This document shows, piece by piece, positions 12,711-24,850 of a stretch of 64,000 bases of DNA. The stretch lies in NCBI GenBank assembly GCA_028551475.1, contig CM052362.1, positions 9,919,354-9,983,353 on the forward strand, read 5' to 3'. Source of the stretch: Casuarina equisetifolia (taxonomy: Eukaryota; Streptophyta; Magnoliopsida; Fagales; Casuarinaceae). Under the pieces are notes generated by a model that was given only the letters and a program-made list of their open reading frames with translations, was not told where the DNA came from and did not search any database. Position 1 is the first letter of the stretch, and the number at the start of each line of letters is the position of its first letter. The position numbers were made by a program, and so were the translations under genes.

Positions 12711-13199
12711 TAGGTTTCCATCTTTAAAAACAATATGTTTATTTATTTTTTCACACGCTGTGGATGTATTATCAATTTTATTCATGTAAAACCGTTGTTT
12801 GAGAAACTCCTAATTTTATCAGGAGTGCAAAAGGCTGTAATTTTCATTCTCAAGTTATTGTAACCAATGTCATCAGTTTATTAAGATGGCTGATTTCTCA
12901 TTGTAAATATCCATGAAGGTTCAAGAGAACTAAAAGTCTATATTGCCCATGTACACCAAAGAATAGGCAACCAATTGTCACACGCATTTCAGATGCCAAA
13001 AACTAATGAGTATAAATGGATTGTCAGTTTTGTTAATCTAAACATAATGTACTGCAATATATGTGTTATTTTTTTCTGATCAATAAAATTGATATCATAA
13101 ATAGTCTCCTTTTTTTTTTTCTTGTCTAGTCTATTGAGCATCCAGAAACATTGGATAGCTTCTTTGTGTTCCATGTTATTAAAAAAAACCCCAAGCTTA

Positions 13200-15170
13200 T
13201 ATAGAGTGTCTCATCGTCGAACACCTTAACATCGGACAGGTATCATTCAGCATTATAGTATGTAATGAGCTTAAATTTGGATGATGGAAAAAAGAGGCCG
13301 TTTCTTGGGTAGGTCTTAATGTATCTAAAAACTCTCACAACTATCTTCATTTATGAGTGATTAGGAGTACGCATGAACTAGTTGGTGAATACATAATGTC
13401 TAGCCTTATATTGGTGAAGCATATAAGCTTACCAACCAATCTTTGATAAGAAAAATGGTCATTAATCAATAGAAGGATCATTAATTAATAGACCATATCG
13501 TCTACCAACAACATTAACTTCGTAGTAGTGTTCAGTTTAACATTAAGCTCCATTGGTATTAAGGTGGGCTACGAAACCAACAAACCTTCATTAGAAATCA
13601 ACTCTAGTGCATATTTGATTTAGTTAAGATATATCTCATCTTATGACTACACAATCTCTATACCTAAGAAGAACTTGGACTAACCTATGCCCTTCATATG
13701 AAATCTAGAATGTGGAAAGCACTTAAAGGTCAATGGCTATGGAGTCAGTACTACTGATAAAAATATCATTTAAATAGATAAGTAATATAACTAAAGAAGA
13801 TTCATGTCTCCTATTGAACATTGAATAATCATATTTCTAGACTATGCAAAACCAACACTTAAAAGTTCTTCAATAAACTTTTATTACCACTAACATGATG
13901 TTTACTTTAACACATATATAGACTTCCAAGTGGCAAACCGTAGCCTCCTTTTGAGTGTTGAAATTGGGAGGGAAACCCATATATACATCATCCATCAAAT
14001 CTCCATGTAAAAATTCATTTTGTTTACTGAACTTATGAAGTGGCCGATTGTGGATAGCTACAAAGGTAATGACAACATGTTCTCTAATCATCTTAGCAAT
14101 AGGCAAGAAAGTCTCCTAATACCTCTCCAGACTATAACCTTTACCCATTAACCTAGCCTTATACCTCTCCACACTACCATCCAAAATATATTTGACATTA
14201 TACACCCATTTACATTCAATCAGATGATACCATTAAGGTAGTGATACAAGATATGAAGTACAATTAGCTTAAGAGTCCACTAACTATTAATCCTATTGCT
14301 ATCCAAACAAGCATGATGGTAGTTCTCAAGGTCCCTCATTGTATATATGGATGTAATAAAATGTATATGGTGAGGAACATATTTGTCAAAGTAGATATTG
14401 AATAAAGAGAGGTAGAGGTGCTGTTGACATATGCAATTAAATGACCATATCAAAGGCCAAGATAGACATGTGGAATAGTGAAATTGGTTAAGTGATGGAA
14501 GAGGTATGATCCTAATGGATGGGCTATCAGTAACATTAGGTGGTACATCATCTCCTTTGGGAGATGGTGGTGGTGCTGGCTCTAAAGTTAATGTAATGGG
14601 TGGATACTTTAGAAGGGAAGTATGTGACCATCTTAAAAGTACTAGTCAAATGAATAGAATCAATCTCATCCATGGATGATGAGGCTGAGGAAAATGGATA
14701 CCTATCCTTATAAAACACTACATTACAACTAACAAGAAATTTTTAGATAACAAGAATATAAACTTGACATCCTTTTCGCAAAAGGAAAGTACCCTATGAA
14801 AACACTAGGGGTCACTTTAGGGATAAACTTGTCCCTATGACTAACCATGGTAATGTAGCACCTACATCTAGAAACCTAGAGATGATTGGCCAAAGGAAAA
14901 TGACTATTAAGTATCTCATAAGACATAAAATGTGTCGATGGAGTGGTAGGAAAATGATTGATCAAACAAGTTACTAAGAAATAGAATCTCCCCAAATATG
15001 AGCAATATAGGCCTCCAACATCAAAATCCATATGGGGACATATAAAAAATTCAAAATTTTCTTGTTAGGGGCTAACACCAAAACTCTCATGGAGGATCTA
15101 CAAGTAAAGAAGAAAAAATTAGTATCATTGTTAGACCATATGCTTTTAACCTTCATGCCAAACTAGATGG
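13200..15170 (-). mobile_element. Ty1/copia internal fragment, broken
   Basis: A decayed piece of a copia polyprotein on the minus strand. Around 14.9-15.2 kb there are integrase-like words (HIWGDS). Around 13.9-14.0 kb is the reverse transcriptase signature FLHGDLMDDVYMGFPPNF, where the family usually has FLHGDL.EEVYM..P.GF. There are many breaks and no LTRs attributable to it, so it is an old internal remnant. It lies just beyond DnaJ copy 1. Confidence 0.75.
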
Positions 15171-16192
15171 ACACGATTGTTAGACCATATACTAAATAAT
15201 TATTAAGTAATAAATACTTGCTTTTAAGCTAAAGTAAAAAAAAGTTTATATCAATCATGAACACTTGTAAGAAATTTTTCAAACATCTATAAAAAAAATG
15301 TCACACAAAATATTCCTAATAATAAATACTAAATATTGAAGAATTAACGGGCCTTGGATGAGGGATGAAGGAAATATAACCTTTAAGCAGTTTAAACCAA
15401 TCCAATCACTAACCTACTAAACAAAAGAAAGGTAGGAAAATAAATATAGCAATGCAACTATGATAATTGGTTTGTTATGTTATAAAAATGAGATTGTAAT
15501 GGAAATGTGGTATGTGAAATTCTCAAGTTAATTGCAATTTTAATGTCAATTGTGGACGTCCAATTTGTGACGTAAAATATTGGGTTCCATCATGGAATTG
15601 AATCGATAATATACATACATGATAACTGCAAATCACACAAAACATAATTGCTAGCACCTAAATCTATATTCTACCTATGTAACACAATAACATACAACTG
15701 AGTGAATTTTTAACTACAAAATTTGCCATAACTTCATTCATTTTCATACAACTAAAGAAATTCCACATTTTATTTGCTCTAGTGTGATACTAAGAGCAAG
15801 ACCCATGGAATGGTTTTTATGGCCCAACACATTTTCATCAAATTAATTGTGCCCTAGGAAAGGCTTATATGGCTATGGTGTAGGAACATAACATTGTCAA
15901 GCTAGAAATATTTTTTGTTTTGTTGCAACACTCTTAATCCAAAAAGAAACCATGGTCACCTAATTTGAATCCTAGACCCAAGAATGACCAACTTGAACAA
16001 CTCATCTCCAAAGTTTGGTTTGCACTTGTTGCCAACACCTTTTTCTATTGGTTCCTACCTTTTGAAGTCTAGCCAACAAGATAACTAAACAATTGGTATC
16101 ACTAATCATTGATATGGCTAACCTTGTGGGTAATAAGCATAAATCAAGCATTTTCCCCCTTCATAAGTGGTTATGGATCTATTGTTTGGTGA
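15171..16192. other. Spacer without a recognised feature
   Basis: AT-rich DNA with no long open frame, no LTR-like ends and no similarity I can name. It may be further decayed retroelement sequence. Confidence 0.4.
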
Positions 16193-16888
16193 TGCGGATT
16201 TGGTGGCAGGCTTGAGCAAGCTTAGGTTAAAGATGATATATAAAAATCATTTTTTATGTTTTTAAGGTTTTTTTATGAGAAAAATGAATGTTTGGGTAGG
16301 GAGGAAGGGAGAAAAACGAAATAATAAGAACTAAAGCAAAGATAAATGCCGAGTAACCACTCTAAGATGTAAAGGTAGTACCACTAGTCAAAAAGGTTCT
16401 CCATTACCAATCTCTAGCAAAAATTGGATAAATGAAGCAAAAGTTGAAATACACAACTTAGGGTTTTCTATTCTCTATGAAAAAATAAGTCTCCTTGTAA
16501 CTAAAATAATCCTCCTTCTAAATAAGCAGTTAAACCTAACTTTAAACGGATCCAAGTAAATCAAGAATCCCTAAAATTAAAGAAACCTAGATAAATTAGA
16601 ATCCATACAAATAAAGGAATCTTAAATAAATCAGGGATCTAAAAATTATGAAAATCCCAAATAAATCAGGAAAACCAAGCAAAAGGAAAACAAACCAAAC
16701 AAAACCAAAAAAATCAAGGACTAGCAATTTAAAGAAAACCTGAAAGAATAATAAAAGAAATCTAAAACAAATCAAAATTCTAGAGATTCTCTAGGATGCC
16801 TTCAAGCTTGGGCTTCTTGGACTATTGGATCATAGTGTGAACTATTAAATTCTTGATAGGGAACTCATAATATTGGGCCTTTAGTGCA
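16193..16888 (-). repeat. 3' LTR of the short non-autonomous element
   Basis: Direct repeat of 17881-18552. It starts TGCGGATTTGGTGGCA and ends near TTTAGTGCA. The left boundary is sharp, and the right one is approximate. Confidence 0.75.
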
Positions 16889-17861
16889 TCCATATCAATC
16901 TCACTTTCTTAAAGAAGATTTTTCCTCAAATCTTGATTGTTGCTTTAGGCTTTATCGCTCTATAGATCCATAATCCAAGTTTTTATGCATGAATCATGCT
17001 CTAACTCTGGTCGCCTACCCAAGTGTGTTGGTTCATAAATCAATGGCAAAATACTGTGTTGTTTTCATAGAAGTTTGCAACTTAACCTATAATATGACCC
17101 AAATAAGTAGTTAAAATTATGAAATGTTTTGACAACCATTTCATTTATGCCAACAAAAGACCTCATTGCTTGTTGACATGCCATCTTCCCATGATTTAAC
17201 AATACAAACCAGCAAATTAAACCATTGCTCATGCTAAATAGTGCTTCAAAATTCTCCCCCACTTGGTTGAAACCTTTTAGTTCTTCTGTCAAAAACCAAT
17301 CTATTACCTTGTCTAGTAACATCATGAGCTTTGAAAGATTTGAACTTCTTGGATTTGTTTTCTTTTCAAGTAGCATATCAAGCTCTAGAGGATCCAAGTT
17401 TTTTGGATTGCATTCATTGTCATTGGTTCCTCAATCTCCAAAAGATCCAAACTTTTTAGGTCCACCTCCTTTGCCAACACGCTTTTATGGATCTAAATTA
17501 TTTTTTCTTATTTCAATCATACCTTTTCCTTGGATTGGAACTACCTCTATAACTTTCTTTGGTGAGGTTTCTCTGCCATACCACCTTTCTATCCATAGAT
17601 CATAGTCTTCCTTACAATGATTGTAGTAATGCTTTTGTTCATACTTAAAATATGTTAAAGCACAATCTTCTTTTTGGTTGCATTATGGATCTCGACTTTG
17701 GCATCCGTTTTAGGCTTTTAGAAGTTAAAGAACCTCATGGACTTGGTCTTTCATCTTATGCACATCTACAAGCATCCTACTGGTTGTCTCACATGAAGAA
17801 AAACATGAAGAAGATTATAAAGTGCATTCCTTACATTGAAACATTACTCACTCACCAACCT

Positions 17862-17876
17862 AGTCTCTGGTACCAT
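17862..17876 (-). other. Primer binding site of the short non-autonomous element
   Basis: On the minus strand this region reads TGGTACCAGAGAC, close to the Met-tRNA primer site TGGTATCAGAGCC. It lies a few bases inside the right-hand LTR. Confidence 0.65.
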
Positions 17877-17880
17877 TTGA

Positions 17881-18552
17881 TGCGAATATGGTGGCAAGCT
17901 TAAGCAAGCTTAGGTTAAAGATGATATGTAAAAATCTTTTTTTTGTGTGTGTTTTTATGGTTTTTTGTAAGAAAAGTGGGTGTTTGGGTAAAAAGAAAGA
18001 GGGAAAAATGAAATAAGAAGAACTAAAACAAAGATAAATATTGAGCAACTACTCCAAGATGTAAAGGCAATGCCACCAATCAAAGAGGTGCTCCATCACT
18101 AATCTTTGGCAAAAATTGGATAAAGGAAGCAAAAGTTAAAATACAAAACTTAAGGTTTTCTATTCTCTATGAAAAAATAAGTCTCCTTACAACTGAAATA
18201 ATGTTTCCTTTTAATAAGCAACTAAACATAATCCTAAAAAAACCTAGGCAAATCAAGAATCTCCAAAATTAAGGAAACCCAAACAAATTAAGATATTAAC
18301 AAATAAGGGAATCTTAAACAAATCAAGAATTTGAAAAATATGAAAATCCCAGATAAATCAAGAAAACTTAAAAAATCAAGGACTAGCAATTTAAAGAAAA
18401 CTCAAAAGAATAATAAAGAAAATTTAAAACAAATTAGAATTCTAAAGAATCTCTAGAATGCCTTTCAAGCTTGGGCTTGTTGGACTATTGGACCATAATG
18501 TGGATTGTCAACTCTTTGATGGGGGAACTCATACTATTAAGTTCCTCACTCA
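17881..18552 (-). repeat. 5' LTR of the short non-autonomous element
   Basis: Copy of 16193-16888, beginning TGCGAATATGGTGGCA. Its right edge abuts the next copia LTR at 18560 with almost no spacer. Confidence 0.75.
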
Positions 18553-18559
18553 CATTTTT

Positions 18560-19749
18560 TGCAAAAATAAATCATTGCACAAATACATAGATGCAAAGAT
18601 CAAGTTATAAATACATAAGCAATACAAGATTTAAGGTATTTTAAACCAACACAGTGTTTTATATCCACTATCACAGGCACAACCACAGACTTGATTGAGC
18701 CGACAAAGTTAGAATGGGCATGTGAAGCATTCTATGTTAATAAATGAGCAAGCAAGCAAGAGGAAAATTGAGGCTGGTAATCAATTACAAGCCTTTAAAT
18801 CATTTTCTCACTAATGATAAATTCCCATTGCCAAACCGTTCTACACTTTTTACTCAATTATCGAAGGCCTATATCTTTTCCAAGTTTGATCTCAAGGTAG
18901 GTTTTTGGCAACTTGGAATAAAACTTGAAGAAAGGCCCAAGACAGCTTTCTGTATTCCAAACTCCCACTTCCAGTGGACATAATGTCATTCAGATTAAAG
19001 GTAGCACCATCCTTGTTTTAAAGAATGATGATGAAGATCCTTCGTCAAGTTATCCATCATGCCCTAGTCTACATTGATGATATCCTATTGTTCTCCAAGG
19101 ATGAAGAATCTCATATAGATCTGCTCAAACAGTTCTATGAATTAATGCAAAGATATGGGATCATGCTGTCAGAAAGAAAAATGATAATCGGTGTGCCAAA
19201 TGTTGATTTTCTCGGGATGAAAATCTCATAAGGCAGATACGAACTGTAACCCCATGTGGCTTCACAGTTGCTCAAATTCCCCAATGCAGATATGACAGTG
19301 AAGCAGGTACAACAACTCTTAGGTATTATTAACTATATGGCAAACTTTATCATGAAAATAGTTGAATACACTGCACCGTTATCTCAATTGTTGAAAAATG
19401 AGCCCCCTCCTCTTAAGATTTCTTCAAGGTGTTTATTACAAAACTCATTCACAACTCTTACACAAATGTTCTTAGCACTTACAGTAGCTCTCTCATTAGG
19501 CTATGTCTTCAGTATCTATATACTAGATTCACTTGGCTAATGGCTGCTAAACAAAGCAATGCTCTATGGCTATAACCCTTATGAAGTGTGAGTTAATGCC
19601 TTCACAAGGCACAATTTACTTTTTTTCCCTTTAGGTCTACCTACAATCTTTCCTTTTTAAATTAACACCAAAAGGAGAATAACCTTTAAGATGTTCCTAG
19701 GACATAGGATACATCTAGTTTTAGTAGTTTTCACTTCAAATTCCTAACA
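18560..19749 (-). repeat. 3' LTR of the 18.6-24.5 kb element, interrupted
   Basis: 18560 to about 18690 and about 19418-19749 together match the right LTR (23933-24466). Shared marks include AATACATAAG followed by a variant of ATTTAAGGTA, and later CACAAAGCAATGC-like and CCTTTAGGTCT. The middle piece is foreign. The end is CCTAACA, directly before the purine tract. Confidence 0.7.
18690..19417 (+). mobile_element. Endogenous pararetrovirus (Caulimoviridae) polymerase scrap, broken
   Basis: A plus-strand fragment of a caulimovirid reverse transcriptase. Legible words are GKLRLVINYKPLNHFL, DKFPLPNRSTLF, FSKFDLKVGFWQLGIK, the catalytic box VYIDDILLFS and YGIMLSERKM. Pararetrovirus polymerases such as those of petuvirus- and florendovirus-like lineages carry this series, and Ty3/gypsy elements of plants have different words at these places. 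Only the polymerase core is present, with no coat, movement or terminal parts. It is a dead fragment with a few breaks, lying inside an LTR of another fossil in the opposite orientation. Confidence 0.85.
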
Positions 19750-19750
19750 A

Positions 19751-19763
19751 TTTCTCCTTTTTG
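19751..19763 (-). other. Polypurine tract of the 18.6-24.5 kb element
   Basis: The minus strand reads AAAAAGGAGAAA directly before the LTR start TGTTAGG, the expected place for the plus-strand primer. Confidence 0.65.
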
Positions 19764-20859
19764 ATGTAAAATTAATGTAACCACCCTACACAATAGGTTA
19801 TCAATTGCATATGTGATCTTTAAGCCTTTCAATAGTAAAATAGGCTCTCAATTCCAATCTAACATCCTAATTAGCACATTAATGGATTAGAAGACATCTC
19901 TCCCCTAGCATCTTGAACTCTTCTTTCATTATTTATCTAATAAAAAGATACCTTACTAAAGGTGCATCTTCTTTGAATGGTCCACAAGATTCTTCAATCA
20001 AGTTCCTTTAGGAATCTTTGTAATCTTATAAACTCCATGGCTTTTGTAATCACAACTATCTCCCGAATCCATGAGTTATACCTTTACCATTAATTATAGC
20101 TTATCTAGCTAGTCATCTAGCCAACCTTGAAAATAATTTGATAATACTCTTACAATCAATGTGGATTTACCAAGTCCAAGTCCATAACTCATTACAAAAA
20201 AGTCATAATAGACATTCATGTCCATTAATCACATTAGCTCCATGTGCATATTTGGTCTCAAACAAGTGTATCCTCATATTGTTTACTATTGGTGCAATCT
20301 TAATTGTCTCTAATCATATCATTCTTCCAACAGCTTAAAATGTCAACTAAGAACATGGATGACAAGCATCTAACCATTAATAAATGGACTTTCTCTTTGT
20401 CTTCATTTTTAAGACAACTTGGTTAAAAGAATTTTAATTGTGTTTCATCTTAAGAATCTTATCTCAAGCATATATCATGTTGTTGTTAGGCCTTCCATGG
20501 CAAGCTCCACCATTACCTCCCTTTATAACTTCTCTAAATGTTCTTGTAAGATTTAACAACCAATTTTACTATTAATATGTTTGAAAAATAAATGACATGC
20601 ATAAGAGTCACTATAAAGTAAACATAGATGTTGTTGCTTAAGCATTTCACAAACCCATGTATCTGCTTATAAATTTTACATAAGAACTAAAAAAAATCCA
20701 TACAAGCTTTCCTTTACCTACACATTATATTCTCTTTTAGCTTCTAATCCCATAGGCTAATATAATATATGTTGAAGTATGCACTTCACTGACCATCCAT
20801 GACTTCTCTCAAAAAACTAGTAGACATGTCAAGCCTTGGAAAAATGGGTATTACTTAAA

Positions 20860-22590
20860 TTAATCTCAATTGGTGCCCACGTCAAGACAAGAAGCCACCA
20901 CCCAAGCAATAAGGATGAGTAGAATGGGTGGTGGATTGTAGAATGGGGTGATGGATTGTAGAATTTGGTGGTGGATTTCGTTGATGTTATCTCCACTACC
21001 CAACCATCATGAAATACTAGTAATAATAAAATACATGTAAGATAATCTACAAATAGGTTTATAAGAATGCCTTTAAAGATCTATTGGCTTTTTCTTAAAT
21101 ATCTTTTGTGTTTGTGTAGGATTATAATAAGGCTAGCAAACTTGCAATTATGGATTTCCAATTACTTTGGATGTTTTTCAATTTAGTTCAATCCTATCCT
21201 TTCATTGTTACTTTTATCCATCTCTACTACTGTTTATATTCATAGTGTCTTTGTATTGTTATGTTTCTTACAATTTTGCATAAACTTTCCCATCACAACT
21301 TCGATGTTCATTCTTTGTCACCTTTTCATTATGCTCAACTAATTCCTCCATTCAATTTGTTCATCCAATTAAACTGCCTAAGGTTACAAACTCAAGTCCA
21401 ACATTGTCACATTAAACAACCTAACAAACTTTGATTAGCTTTCTTCAATCTTAGTTGCTGTGCACACCAAGACAAGAAGCCATCACCTAAACCATAAGGA
21501 TGAGGTCATGCCAGAAGCCTACATGAGTAGAATGGGCAATGGATTGTAAAATGGGTAGCGATTCCATTAATCTTATCTCCACCACCCAACCACTATGAAA
21601 TACTAATAATAACAAAATACATGCAAGATAATCTATAAATAGGTTATGAGATTGTGTTTATGTAGAATTATAACAAGGCTAGCAACCCTATGATTATGGG
21701 TTTTCAATTAGTTTGGATGTTTTTTAGTTTGGTTCTACGCTATCCTTTCATTGCTTCTTTTGTCCATCTCTACTATTATTTGTATTCATAGTATTATTGC
21801 ATAAACTCTCTAATCACACCTTCAATGTTCACCCTCTCTCACCTTTGTGTTATACTCAACTAAATCCTTCATTCAATTTGTTCATCTAATTAAACTAGCT
21901 AAGGTTGAAAACTTAAGTCCAAATGGTCAATTAAACAACCAAACAAACTTTGATTAGCTCTCTTTAATCTTAATTAGTGCCCATGTCAAGACAAGAAGCC
22001 ACCATCCAAACCATAAGGATGAGGTCATGTCAGAAGCCTACATAAGTAAAGTAGGTGGTGGATTGTAGAATGGATGGTGGATTCCATTGAACTTATCTCC
22101 ACCACCTAACCATCATAAAATACTAATAATAATAAAATAAATGTAAGATATTCTATAAATAAGTAATACTAATAATAATAAAATAAATGTAAGATAGTCT
22201 ATAAATAAGTTTGTGAGAAAGCCTTTAAAGATCTATTGGCTTCTCCTCAAATATCTTTTGTGTTTGTGTAAAATTATAATAAGGCTAGCAACCCCCCAAT
22301 TATGGATTTTCAATTACTTTGGATGTTTTTTAGTTCAATTCAATGTTATCCTTTCATTGATACTTTTATCTTTGCTCTTATTTGTATTTGTAATGTCCCT
22401 ATACTATTATGTTTCTAACACTTTTGCATAAACTTTCCAATCAAAACTTTGGTGTTCACCCTTTCTCACCTTTTCATTATTCTTAATTGATTCCTCTATT
22501 CAATTTGTTCATCCAATTAAACTACCAAATGTTACAAACTTAAGTCCAATAGTGTCACGTTAAACAACCTAACAAACTCTGATTTTTTTT
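20860..22590. repeat. Three tandem repeats of 0.5-0.6 kb
   Basis: Units run at about 20860-21440, 21441-21960 and 21961-22590. Anchors such as GACAAGAAGCC (20886, 21471, 21990), the ATCTCCAC.ACC.AACCA stretch, AAGGCTAGCAA and TTCAATTTGTTCATC recur in the same order. Periods are about 585 and 519 bp. Each unit ends near AAACAACC.AACAAACT. No unit encodes a long protein. Each resembles an LTR in texture, so this may be an array of solo LTRs, but no primer site or purine tract separates the units. Confidence 0.8.
22118..22205. repeat. Short tandem duplication inside the third repeat unit
   Basis: The stretch containing ATAATAAAATAAATGTAAGA and TCTATAAATAAGT occurs twice in a row. It explains much of the extra length of the third 0.6-kb unit. 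Confidence 0.75.
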
Positions 22591-23914
22591 CTTTACAATA
22601 CAAACTAAAACCAAAACTTAATGTCACATATATTAAAGTCCTCATAATCACCAAGAACAATGTATCATATCATTATATAGCAATCCACATCATATGGTGC
22701 ATTATCCAATAACCAACTATAACTACCTATAACAAATACTCACATTAACATATGTTCCCCCTCAATATAAGTTCACACTAGGAAATAGTTTATGAAATTA
22801 AACGTTTCTCTTGTGAATGTTCTAATCATAGAATAATCAAAGATAAAATGGGTTTCACTAGTTATACAATCACTAACTTTGCAACTAGAGAAGTAACATC
22901 AACTAATTGAGTAATCTTAAGTATACCAACTACAAAGTAATCTCTACTTATTTATCAATTCTTTCTCAATTGTGAGTTTATCTAGTTCTCCATCAATGAA
23001 CACTACATCTCAAACTATCCATATCATAAGTCATCTTATACTCATAATCTTTCATGGTAAAAAAAAACAATTAACCTTAGAGTTTCACATACCCCAAATC
23101 CCATAGCTTTAACTCACCCTGAATCTAAACATAATCTATATTAGTGTCAACTAACCAATCCAAACACATAGAATCCAAAATAAAGAATACCTTCTCCACA
23201 TATGCAATGTTACTTTCTAGAAAGAACTAAACATTCTCTAAGGAATGACAACTCTTTTTAGCTCAACAATCATTCTTGAAATGTCTTGTTATCCCACAAT
23301 CTTAGTAGTGAAAAATCATCACTAAAGACTTTTTTTTTCCTTCTATCTCTTGCTTTTGGTATTAAGGAAATTTGTCTTTTTTTCCTTTTTTCTTTTTTTT
23401 TTGAGGGGGGGTGGTGTTATACACATTAAAAATACTAGATAAAGAGATTTCTCCTCTTTAAATCCTTATTTAGGAGCATAGTAATCTCCTAAGGTTTTAG
23501 CCTCTCTTTGGAACTTTATGCATTGGCCAAAAATAAAAAATAAGAGATCTTAGATAACTGTAGAATAGTCAAAATTATCAATCTTTTACCACTGTTAAAA
23601 AAACAACACTAAAGGCATTGGATGTAAAACACTGCTTGCATCCTCATTTAAATGTGTAGTAATCAACTTCCTAAAATATCAACCTTTTATTAGAACTCTA
23701 CAAACTAGTCAAATGTATAAACCAATAGAATAAGCAATAAAACCAAAATAGCCTAACACAAAAAAGTCCAACAAAGTCTAGCAACAACATCCATAGTTTC
23801 ATTTATGGTAAATCTAATCAATAACATAATCAACATTGAATAAATCAAGACACAAATATTAGGTCATGCATGCCCAAGCCACATATGTTAAGTTATGCAA
23901 GCCAACCCATAACT

Positions 23915-23930
23915 TGATTCTAATACCAAT
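23915..23930 (-). other. Primer binding site of the 18.6-24.5 kb element
   Basis: The minus strand reads TTGGTATTAGAATC, close to a Met-tRNA primer site, directly inside the LTR that starts at 23933. Confidence 0.6.
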
Positions 23931-23932
23931 TA

Positions 23933-24466
23933 TTGCAAATGAACAATCATACAAATACATAAACACATAGATAAAAACATAAATACATAAGAGACACAAT
24001 ATTTAAGGTAGTTCAAACCATCACAATATTCCATGTCACTGTAAGCAACATAACTACTAGCTTCTTCTCCTTATTAGGTTTCTTTAAAATAATACAAAGG
24101 TGCTAATTAAAAGACTCATTCATAGCTCTCATACAATTGTTCTGATCACTCACAATAGTTTTCTCATCAAGTTGTATGTTTAGTATCTAGATATTGATTC
24201 ATTTTTAGCTAGTAGCTGCCACACAAAGCAATGCCTTATGGTTGCCACCTTTATGAGGCACAACCTTCTTTTTTCCTTTAGGTCTTCTTGTAGTTTTTCC
24301 TTTTAAAACTAACACTAAAGGAACTCATAGTCGGATACTACTAGTAATTCTAATTGAATATCACTAGGAATACTTACTAATTTAAAGAAGAATAACATCT
24401 ATAATATTCTTAGGGCATACCTATAATATATCTAGCCTTACTATTTTCAATCAAACTCCTAATAAC
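23933..24466 (-). repeat. 5' LTR of the 18.6-24.5 kb element
   Basis: About 534 bp matching the two halves of the left LTR. It begins TGCAAATGAACAATC and ends CCTAATAACA. Confidence 0.7.
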
Positions 24467-24499
24467 ATCCAACAAAACCATACCATTCACTCAAAAAGG

Positions 24500-24850
24500 A
24501 CTAAGATGTCGTGCATTTGAGTGCTTCCTTCATTGTGTTATTTTTGTGCCTTCATCCTACTTCGTCAAACCAAAGGCTACATCTAAGGATGGCAATGGGT
24601 CCCTTGACAGTATCTTCGATCTTAAATACTAAACAACTCAGTCAATCCCGTGAGGAATTTCATGACTCTATTTAGTTGTGTTCTTTCATCTATGCGCTTG
24701 TTGACTTCGCTAGTACAACTTCTACATGTAAATAGGTCTGTCAATCAAGTGTAGTACTCGGTAATTGAAAGATTGATCCAATCAATGCCATGGATGTTCC
24801 TCTTCAAGTTGTAAGAATTCTTCATATTTGGTTTTACATACTTAAGGTGG
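24500..24850 (-). mobile_element. Copia gag fragment, broken
   Basis: On the minus strand, words such as NLSITEYYT, RVMKFLTGL and a following GP-IAIL-like segment match the order of copia gag (the SV.EYYT.L and R...FL.GL blocks). This is a short, dead remnant lying between the copia LTR and DnaJ duplication copy 2. Confidence 0.6.

Larger units (their letters stand above)
11000..13110 (+). repeat. Segmental duplication, copy 1 (carries DnaJ gene 1)
   Basis: This block matches about 25000-27210 in the same orientation. The match covers the distal promoter, for example the shared stretch ending CACAATGTGAGACATGTC near 11435 and 25445. It continues through the TATA region, the whole coding sequence and about 400 bp of 3' flank, and fades near TGATCAATAAAATTGA. 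The left edge is fuzzy. Confidence 0.85.
16193..18552 (-). mobile_element. Short non-autonomous LTR element, broken
   Basis: Two direct repeats of about 0.68 kb (16193-16888 and 17881-18552) enclose only about 1.0 kb. A primer binding site next to the right repeat shows that this is an LTR element on the minus strand. The interior has no reverse transcriptase or integrase. It holds a minus-strand open stretch of 110 codons at 17065-17397, perhaps gag-derived but unrecognised. This fits a deletion derivative or a LARD/TRIM-like element that depended on a partner. The LTRs differ at well over 10% of positions with small gaps, so it is old. No target duplication is obvious. Confidence 0.75.
18560..24466 (-). 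mobile_element. Ty1/copia-like LTR element, broken and invaded
   Basis: A minus-strand element defined by its ends. The right LTR is 23933-24466. The left LTR is 18560-19749 and is split by a pararetrovirus scrap. A primer binding site lies at about 23915-23930 and a purine tract at 19751-19763. The interior is heavily decayed. Near 23.27-23.32 kb a CCHC-type knuckle of gag is still legible on the minus strand, but little polymerase can be read. Three tandem repeats of 0.5-0.6 kb occupy 20.86-22.59 kb. The element is broken in many places and very old. Confidence 0.75.

Noticed and set aside
20860-22590. A CRISPR-like reading of the regular repeats
   Set aside because: The units are 0.5-0.6 kb and diverged, without spacers, in a plant nuclear context. 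This is an ordinary tandem repeat.
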